A stretch of 11,224 nucleotides of DNA from an uncultured Treponema sp. (lineage in GTDB: Bacteria; Spirochaetota; Spirochaetia; Treponematales; Treponemataceae), in the NCBI GenBank assembly GCA_947167745.1, contig CAMVJE010000046.1:1-11224 (forward strand). Reading direction: 5' to 3'. The notes beneath the pieces were generated by a model. That model did no database searches. It was not told the DNA's origin and worked only from the letters and a program-made list of their open reading frames with translations. A program made the translations under genes and the position numbers. Positions 7,405-11,224 of the stretch are shown piece by piece (the stretch's first letter is position 1; every line of letters starts with the position of its first letter).

Positions 7405-7416
7405 TATAATCTTCCC
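7400..7416 (+). promoter_or_regulatory. Candidate promoter for a leaderless transcript
   Basis: Two overlapping TATAAT boxes lie at 7400-7405 and 7405-7410. The second ends six bases before ATG 7417, so transcription should start at or next to the A of the start codon. No Shine-Dalgarno is present (CTTCCC precedes the ATG). No good -35 is visible; TTGCTG at 7379-7384 is badly spaced. The same geometry occurs at the exonuclease gene (9744-9758, minus strand). Confidence 0.45.
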
Positions 7417-7599
7417 ATGGCAAACGGCGAAGAAGATTTACGGGAAAAAAACAAGGATTCCGCTCCTCTCTCTCAAAAATACGACGACTGGCGGGTCGGT
7501 CAGGGAAGGGAGGACGCGGACATGCTTCAAGAAAAACACTTAAGCTGGAAAAGCAAAAAGGACTGGAGCGAAAAATACGACCGGGACTATGACGACTGA
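7417..7599 (+). CDS. Small highly charged hypothetical protein
   Basis: This 60-residue protein is dominated by Asp, Glu, Lys and Arg, with several Trp/Tyr (KYDDW, SWKSKKDW, KYDRDYDD at the end). There is no signal peptide, membrane span or known motif. Support for it being real: the ATG sits exactly six bases after a TATAAT box, and the frame overlaps the ATG of the next gene by 11 bases (7589-7599), a layout that suggests coupled translation. Against: no ribosome binding site and no recognised homologue. It could be a nucleic-acid or protein-binding accessory to the 2H-Vsr fusion, but that is only suggested by position. Confidence 0.6.
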   Translation: MANGEEDLREKNKDSAPLSQKYDDWRVGQGREDADMLQEKHLSWKSKKDWSEKYDRDYDD

Positions 7600-8860
7600 T
7601 TCTAGCCCTGCTCAAAGCGAAACTTATGCCGTCTCCCTTTTGCTTGACGCTCAGGCCTCAGAAAAAATTCGCTCCCTTCAAAAGGATTTTTCAAAGGCCA
7701 CGGGAAACGACTCCCTCATAAAAAAGAATGCCCCTGTCCATGTCACTTTAGGGATGTTCCATGTGGCAGAGGAGCAAATTCCTGAGCTAAAATCCCTTTT
7801 TTCTGATTTTGCCTCTTCCCTTGAAAAAAAACTCTCTTTGGATTTTTGCGGCATAGATTCTTTCAAGGAAAAAGTAATTTTTCTTTCTGTTAACAAGAAC
7901 GATAAATCCTCTTCTGCCGAAAAAGGCTCATCCTTTGAAATACTGAAAGCACTGAATGCCCGCCTGCACGAGGCCTTTCTTCCCCATTTTGAGGCTGGCG
8001 GAAACCGCAACTACATCCCTGAAAATTTCTTTCCCCACATAGCCCTTGCCGTAAAACTCACGAAAGACCAGTTTGAAAAGGGCATAAGCCTATGTACGTA
8101 TAGTGCCCCGCATGGAGGCGGGGAAAATGCAGAGAGAGAATTTTCTTCGAAAATTCTCGTTGGAAACCAAAAATCCACGGATGGATTTTTGGTTTCGTCT
8201 ATCCCTTGCGCAAAAGTCACATACATTTCCCTTGCCCGCTGTCATCCCTACGAAGAAATCATGAAGATTTCCTTGACCGACAGCCTGAATCCTGAGCAGA
8301 GACACAAAAACATGGCGGCCATTCACAGCACTGGTGGAAAGCTTGAAGTCTCCTTGCGTTCCCAGCTTTTTAAGTTCGGCTTCCGTTTCCGAAAAAATGA
8401 CAAGAGGCTGACAGGAAAGCCCGACATCGTTTTCCCTCATTACAAGGCGGTGATTTTCGTGAACGGCTGCTTCTGGCATGCGCACGGCTGGGAACCCAGC
8501 CGAGGTTCAATAATTTCCGCTCATGCAAACGGAGCGACAGCGACGTACGCCCACGGCTGGAAGAGTGATGAATCCTTGATTCGCTCGCCGATTCTCGAAG
8601 AAAATGTGCTTTATTCCCTCAAATGCGACAAATTTCAAATGCCGACCACAAATCCTGAATTCTGGCTGGCGAAATTCAGCCGCAACCGGGAGCGGGACTT
8701 GCGAGACATAGAAAAACTGCTGGGCGAAGGCTGGCGAGTGGGCGTTGTCTGGGAATGTTCGATTACCGGCCGGCTCAGAAAAGAAAAAATCCGCTCAGTG
8801 GCCGAAAAAATCTCCCTCTGGCTTGAAGAAGGATATTCCGAAGTATACAGGGAGTTTTAG
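7589..8860 (+). CDS. Fusion of a 2H (LigT-like) phosphoesterase and a Vsr mismatch endonuclease
   Basis: A 423-residue, two-domain protein. Residues ~10-229 resemble 2'-5' RNA ligase/cyclic phosphodiesterase (2H) proteins. The first catalytic motif is HVT (51-53); the second is HIA (150-152), with Ala where Thr/Ser is usual. Residues ~230-423 are a Vsr endonuclease, which nicks at T:G mismatches left by deamination of 5-methylcytosine. The Vsr core includes LNPEQRHKNMAAI, GKPDIVF (Asp279, likely metal ligand), NGCFWHAH (Cys294, His297, His299), TNPEFW and WEC (Cys390). About 45 residues (300-345) separate HAH from CDKF (Cys346); in E. coli Vsr the equivalent zinc Cys is only two residues after the His. 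Another ~37 residues (170-206) in the first domain are encoded by palindromes. The start at ATG 7589 overlaps the small gene upstream and has only a weak binding site. Both inserts keep the frame, but full activity is uncertain. Confidence 0.85.
   Translation: MTTDSSPAQSETYAVSLLLDAQASEKIRSLQKDFSKATGNDSLIKKNAPVHVTLGMFHVAEEQIPELKSLFSDFASSLEKKLSLDFCGIDSFKEKVIFLSVNKNDKSSSAEKGSSFEILKALNARLHEAFLPHFEAGGNRNYIPENFFPHIALAVKLTKDQFEKGISLCTYSAPHGGGENAEREFSSKILVGNQKSTDGFLVSSIPCAKVTYISLARCHPYEEIMKISLTDSLNPEQRHKNMAAIHSTGGKLEVSLRSQLFKFGFRFRKNDKRLTGKPDIVFPHYKAVIFVNGCFWHAHGWEPSRGSIISAHANGATATYAHGWKSDESLIRSPILEENVLYSLKCDKFQMPTTNPEFWLAKFSRNRERDLRDIEKLLGEGWRVGVVWECSITGRLRKEKIRSVAEKISLWLEEGYSEVYREF
8096..8206 (+). 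repeat. In-frame palindromic insert within the 2H domain coding sequence
   Basis: Three hairpins lie side by side in codons 170-206. The first is CCCCGC/GCGGGG (8106-8111, 8118-8123). The second is GAGAATTTTC/GAAAATTCTC (8136-8145, 8149-8158) with loop TTC. The third is a perfect 15-bp stem (8163-8177, 8182-8196) with loop CGGA. The second and third, with their border AAAATTCTCGTTGGAA, match the layout of the intergenic element at 9920-9970. The segment falls between the HIA motif and the final strand (KVTYISLAR) of the 2H domain and adds residues with no counterpart I expect in the family. Confidence 0.7.
8480..8623 (+). repeat. In-frame insert in the Vsr domain with direct and inverted repeats
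   Basis: The direct repeats GCGCACGGCTGG (8480-8491) and GCCCACGGCTGG (8549-8560) differ at one base and are 69 bases apart, so AHGW occurs twice (residues 298-301 and 321-324). A palindrome CGGCTGGG-AA-CCCAGCCG spans 8485-8502. The ~45 codons lie between the zinc ligands His299 and Cys346. The exact ends of the insert cannot be set without an alignment. Confidence 0.5.
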
Positions 8861-8988
8861 AAAATCTTCTTTGTAATCTCATTGCTTATGCGGCGATTCA
8901 GGTATTTTTCGTAATCGGACGGGACAATCTTGTCTGATTCCTTGAAAATGTACTTGGGCCCCGTCTCAGAGTGCAGCAGGTACTCTGG
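8857..8988 (-). pseudogene. C-terminal remnant of an unrecognised gene
   Basis: On the minus strand an open frame without its own start reads 43 residues, beginning PEYLLHSETGPKYIFK and ending NEITKKIF, and stops at TAA (8857-8859). It overlaps the Vsr stop by two bases in convergent orientation. Codon choice (CTG CTG CAC, GGG CCC AAG TAC, CGC CGC) is GC-rich at the third position, unlike the AT-rich exonuclease next to it but like leuS, which argues that it was real coding sequence. It begins immediately after the exonuclease stop (8991-8993), in the -1 frame relative to it. It is either the tail of a gene whose front was replaced by the exonuclease, or an exonuclease tail lost through a frameshift. 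The codon bias favours the first. Confidence 0.5.
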
Positions 8989-8990
8989 TT

Positions 8991-9743
8991 TTATTTGTTC
9001 TCTTCGTTTTGAATCTTGATTTCTTCGATAAGTTCCCGTTTATAATCGAACCATTTGGGAACATTTACTTTTTTTAGTTTGAGTTTTTGCTTTCCATCGT
9101 CAGCTTTGTCAGTTTCTTTTCGTTCAAGATAGTTTGCGTAGAGTTTTTTGATTTTTGACTTACGCTGTTCCCGGCATGAAAAGGGTGAAAAACCTGTAAG
9201 ATGTTCCTCGAGAGGCTTTTTACTGTCTTTTGACAATTTTTCTGCTACTTTCATAGTAAAAAAAGCGTCTGCCTTGCTGTCATGAAATTCCATGCCCTGA
9301 GTGGGAATCTCGAGCTTTTCGACAAATGTTCCTAATCCACCCTGCATGTTATAAAATTTTTCTGTAATAGGGCGCACATCATAGCAGTTAAAATCAATCA
9401 ATTCCAGATCGTAGCGAATGCACTCGGTTGCAATTGTTGCAACATCGTTCTGGCAACCAAATCCGAAAATTTTGCGGTCTTTTGACTCCAGAAGTGATTT
9501 TATTTTTGAATAATGAGCGGAAAATTTGGGATTTGAGTAATATTCTTCTCGGCGGTAGGCCAGTTTGCATTTAGCATGTTTTGAAAAAAGATACCAGTCA
9601 AAAACGGTTTCTGGATTTATGAGTAGGTCAGCTGATTCGATAATCGAAAAGTCGGAATTGCAGAGAACATAGCCGAATGAGCAGATTTTACCGATTCCAC
9701 CAAAAGAATTTGCACATTCGATGTCAAAAAAAAGATAAGTCAT
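8991..9743 (-). CDS. DEDDh (DnaQ-like) 3'-5' exonuclease
   Basis: This 250-residue exonuclease carries the DEDDh catalytic set. FFDIECAN has Asp7 and Glu9 (Exo I motif), FGCQND has Asp100 (Exo II), and HDSKADA has His154 and Asp159 (Exo III). Such enzymes remove nucleotides from 3' ends of DNA or RNA using two metal ions. The nuclease fold ends near residue 170. The remaining ~80 residues are very basic (EQRKSKIKKL, KQKLKLKKV) and may hold nucleic acid. ATG at 9743 lies six bases after an extended -10 box with no Shine-Dalgarno, suggesting a leaderless message. The gene is AT-rich and stands alone between a remnant and leuS. Whether the substrate is DNA repair intermediates or RNA is not evident. 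Confidence 0.85.
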   Translation of the reverse strand: MTYLFFDIECANSFGGIGKICSFGYVLCNSDFSIIESADLLINPETVFDWYLFSKHAKCKLAYRREEYYSNPKFSAHYSKIKSLLESKDRKIFGFGCQNDVATIATECIRYDLELIDFNCYDVRPITEKFYNMQGGLGTFVEKLEIPTQGMEFHDSKADAFFTMKVAEKLSKDSKKPLEEHLTGFSPFSCREQRKSKIKKLYANYLERKETDKADDGKQKLKLKKVNVPKWFDYKRELIEEIKIQNEENK

Positions 9744-9749
9744 GTCTGA

Positions 9750-9758
9750 ATTATAGCA
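9750..9758 (-). promoter_or_regulatory. Extended -10 promoter of the exonuclease gene
   Basis: Read on the minus strand, TGC-TATAAT occupies 9758 down to 9750, followed by TCAGAC and then the ATG (9743-9741). The TG one base before TATAAT is the extended -10 signature, which can make up for a weak -35. The start of transcription should fall at or beside the ATG, giving a leaderless message. Confidence 0.6.
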
Positions 9759-9772
9759 TATTTGAAAAAAAT

Positions 9773-9837
9773 AACCACAGATTACGAAGATGGCAGAGAT
9801 TAAAAAAATATCTGTGCAATCTGTAGCATCTGTGGTT
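9773..9837. repeat. 65-bp element with 10-bp terminal inverted repeats and a 9-bp periodic core
   Basis: AACCACAGAT (9773-9782) and ATCTGTGGTT (9828-9837) are perfect inverted ends. Inside, ATCTGT recurs at 9810, 9819 and 9828, an exact 9-base period. This resembles the short intergenic repeats of the form ACCACAGAT...ATCTGTGGT seen in many bacterial genomes, which look like non-autonomous mobile or foldback sequences. No coding frame is present. Confidence 0.6.
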
Positions 9838-9844
9838 TAAAAAT

Positions 9845-9899
9845 TCACTTTAGAAAGAATTCCCTGTGAACTCTGTGTAAAGTGAGGAAATTACTTTAC
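9845..9899. repeat. Nested inverted repeats next to the 65-bp element
   Basis: TCACTTTA (9845-9852) pairs with TAAAGTGA (9878-9885), and GTAAAGT (9877-9883) can instead pair with ACTTTAC (9893-9899), so two exclusive hairpins compete. Between them CTGTGAACT-CTGTGTAAA shows the same 9-base CTGTG rhythm as the neighbouring element, suggesting a common origin. Confidence 0.4.
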
Positions 9900-9917
9900 G
9901 ACAACATTTACAAGTTT

Positions 9918-9970
9918 ACACGAATGGCTACGCCATTCTAACGAGAATTTTACTTGCGTAAAATTCTCGC
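9918..9970 (-). repeat. Intergenic copy of a two-hairpin palindromic element
   Basis: On the plus strand GAATGGC/GCCATTC (9922-9928, 9932-9938) and CGAGAATTTTAC/GTAAAATTCTCG (9942-9953, 9958-9969) form two perfect hairpins three bases apart. Read on the minus strand, the junction AAAATTCTCGTTAGAA and the end TTCGT match the copy inside the 2H-Vsr gene (8134-8199, plus strand), while the second stem differs. The element begins five bases beyond the leuS stop. No T-tract follows on either side, so it is not a standard terminator. Confidence 0.65.
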
Positions 9971-9974
9971 AGCT

Positions 9975-11224
9975 TTATTTGACAACTACATTGACTAATT
10001 TACCAGGTACAACAATTATTTTACTAACTGTCTTTCCTTCGGTGAACTTTTTGAAGCCCTCGGTTTCTTTTGCCATGGCTTCAAGAGTAGCGTTGTCTGT
10101 GTTGGCGGCGGCTTCGAATTTTGCACGGAGCTTACCGTTAATCATAACAGGGAACTCTTTTGTGTCGTCCTTTGAGAACTCTTCGCTGAACTCAGGCCAT
10201 TTTGCGTAGGCACAAGATTCCTTGTGGCCAAGTTTTTCCCAAAGCTCTTCCGCAATGTGGGGAGCGTAAGGAGAAAGAAGAAGGACAAATCCCTCCCACA
10301 TTTCGCGGGGCAGAGAGTCAAGTTTGCTTGCCTCGTTTATGAAAATCATCATCTGAGAAATCGCAACATTGAAGTCAAGATTGTTTGTGTCCTCAGTGAC
10401 TTTCTTGACGGTCTTTGCGTAAGTCTTTCGCAAGGCTGCCAGGTCTTTATCCAGTTTTCCCCTGATGTCGATGTCAGAGAGCGGCTTTTCGCTCATGTTC
10501 CAGATTTTGTCGAGGAAGCGGTTTACGCCAATCAAGCCCTGTGTGTTCCATGGTTTTGAGACGGTCAGCGGTCCCATGAACATCTCGTACATGCGCACGC
10601 TGTCTGCTCCGTAATTTGCAATCATCTCGTCCGGGTTGACGACATTTTTGAGGGATTTTGACATTTTGGCGATTACCCGTTCAAGTTCCTCGCCGTCATC
10701 CTTTGCAAAATATTTTCCGTCCCTTTCTTCGACCATGTCAACGGCAACGAGAGACTTGCTCTTTCGCTGGAATGCAAATGATGTAATCATGCCCTGATTG
10801 ATAAGGCGCTGGAACGGCTCTTTTGTTGAAACAACTCCCAAATCATAAAGGACTTTGTGCCAGAATCGGGCGTAGAGAAGGTGAAGAACGGCATGTTCTG
10901 CTCCTCCCACATACAAATCAACCGGCATCCAGTAGTTTTCCTTTGCCTTGTCGGCAAAGCATTTTGTGTTGGTCGGGTCGATGTAGCGCAAATAGTACCA
11001 GCAGCTTCCTGCCCACTGAGGCATGGTGTTTGTCTCGCGGCGGGCATCTTTGCCGCATTTGGGGCACTTGCAGTTAACCCAGGAGTCGATTCCTGCCAGA
11101 GGGCTTTCGCCGGTGCCTGTCGGCTGATATGTCTTGACGTTTGGCAATTCAAGAGGAAGCTCTTCTTCCGGGATTGGAACGATGCCGCAGTCAGGGCAGT
11201 GAACCAGAGGAATGGGCTCGCCCC
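9975..11224 (-). CDS. leuS: Leucyl-tRNA synthetase, C-terminal half (cut by window edge)
   Basis: The frame runs from the right edge to TAA (9977-9975), about 415 residues of an enzyme that is usually over 800. It charges tRNA-Leu with leucine in the cytoplasm. Visible parts in order: a Zn-ribbon-like region HCPDCG ... CKCPKCG; the bacterial LeuRS stretch PQWAGSCWYYLRY; the catalytic KMSKS loop followed by LKNVVNPDEMI and YGADSVRMYEMF; the helical anticodon-binding domain with PYAPHIAEELWE; and the small C-terminal domain ending VPGKLVNVVVK. An in-frame TTG near 11147 is internal and not a start, because coding clearly continues upstream to the edge. Codon use is GC-rich compared with the restriction island, so this gene serves as the reference for the resident genome. 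Confidence 0.97.
   Translation of the reverse strand, partial: GEPIPLVHCPDCGIVPIPEEELPLELPNVKTYQPTGTGESPLAGIDSWVNCKCPKCGKDARRETNTMPQWAGSCWYYLRYIDPTNTKCFADKAKENYWMPVDLYVGGAEHAVLHLLYARFWHKVLYDLGVVSTKEPFQRLINQGMITSFAFQRKSKSLVAVDMVEERDGKYFAKDDGEELERVIAKMSKSLKNVVNPDEMIANYGADSVRMYEMFMGPLTVSKPWNTQGLIGVNRFLDKIWNMSEKPLSDIDIRGKLDKDLAALRKTYAKTVKKVTEDTNNLDFNVAISQMMIFINEASKLDSLPREMWEGFVLLLSPYAPHIAEELWEKLGHKESCAYAKWPEFSEEFSKDDTKEFPVMINGKLRAKFEAAANTDNATLEAMAKETEGFKKFTEGKTVSKIIVVPGKLVNVVVK

Noticed and set aside
8090..8485. Minus-strand open frame opposite the 2H-Vsr gene
   Set aside because: The plus strand has the Vsr and 2H motifs; the antisense frame shows no family features.
8986..9010. Programmed -1 frameshift joining the exonuclease to the downstream 43 codons
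   Set aside because: The zero-frame sequence near the stop (GAG AAC AAA TAA) does not form an X-XXY-YYZ slippery site, and codon use differs sharply on the two sides.
9942..9969. Strong hairpin just after leuS as an intrinsic terminator
   Set aside because: No T-tract follows on either strand, and the same structure occurs inside a coding sequence, so it is better read as a repeat element.
9773..9970. CRISPR array in the repeat-rich gap
   Set aside because: The repeats are short, differ from each other, have no uniform spacers, and no cas genes are nearby.

Overview
The window most likely comes from a host-associated spirochaete of the Treponema type. This is an inference from protein style and mixed base composition and is not proven here. 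It holds a phage-defence restriction-modification island on the left, a short run of accessory genes in the middle, and a conserved housekeeping gene (leuS) on the right. Base composition is very uneven. Hand counts give 8 G+C in the 60 bases at 2761-2820, inside the island, against 33 G+C in the 60 bases at 10981-11040, inside leuS. This points to horizontal acquisition of the island.

Positions 1-6165 (+ strand): after the tail of an unrecognised gene come five tightly packed genes that match the LlaJI layout. These are two related cytosine-5 methyltransferases, a small two-winged-helix protein of unknown role, a McrB-like AAA+ motor without the usual N-terminal DNA-binding domain, and a large LlaJI-type nuclease with a PD-(D/E)XK-like site. 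The first four genes overlap or nearly touch. The nuclease is set apart by a terminator-like hairpin and a TTG start, which fits throttled expression of the toxic part. The expected logic is that the two methylases each modify one strand of an asymmetric site, and the motor plus nuclease cut unmodified DNA.

Positions 6179-8860 (+): a truncated Fic N-terminus runs into a Nudix hydrolase by an ATGA overlap. A flavodoxin follows with its own promoter, which carries a 17-bp palindrome inside. Then come a 60-residue charged protein, apparently leaderless, and an unusual fusion of a 2H (LigT-like) phosphoesterase to a Vsr mismatch endonuclease. Both halves of the fusion carry extra in-frame segments with inverted repeats.

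Positions 8857-11224 (- strand): a 43-codon gene remnant, a DEDDh exonuclease with an apparently leaderless promoter, a repeat-rich intergenic region, and the C-terminal half of leucyl-tRNA synthetase.

The most unusual signal is a two-hairpin repeat that occurs once between genes (about 9920-9970) and once inside the phosphoesterase coding sequence (about 8134-8199), where it is translated in frame. The two copies share their borders and first stem but differ in the second stem. This resembles the protein-coding palindromic elements known from Rickettsia.
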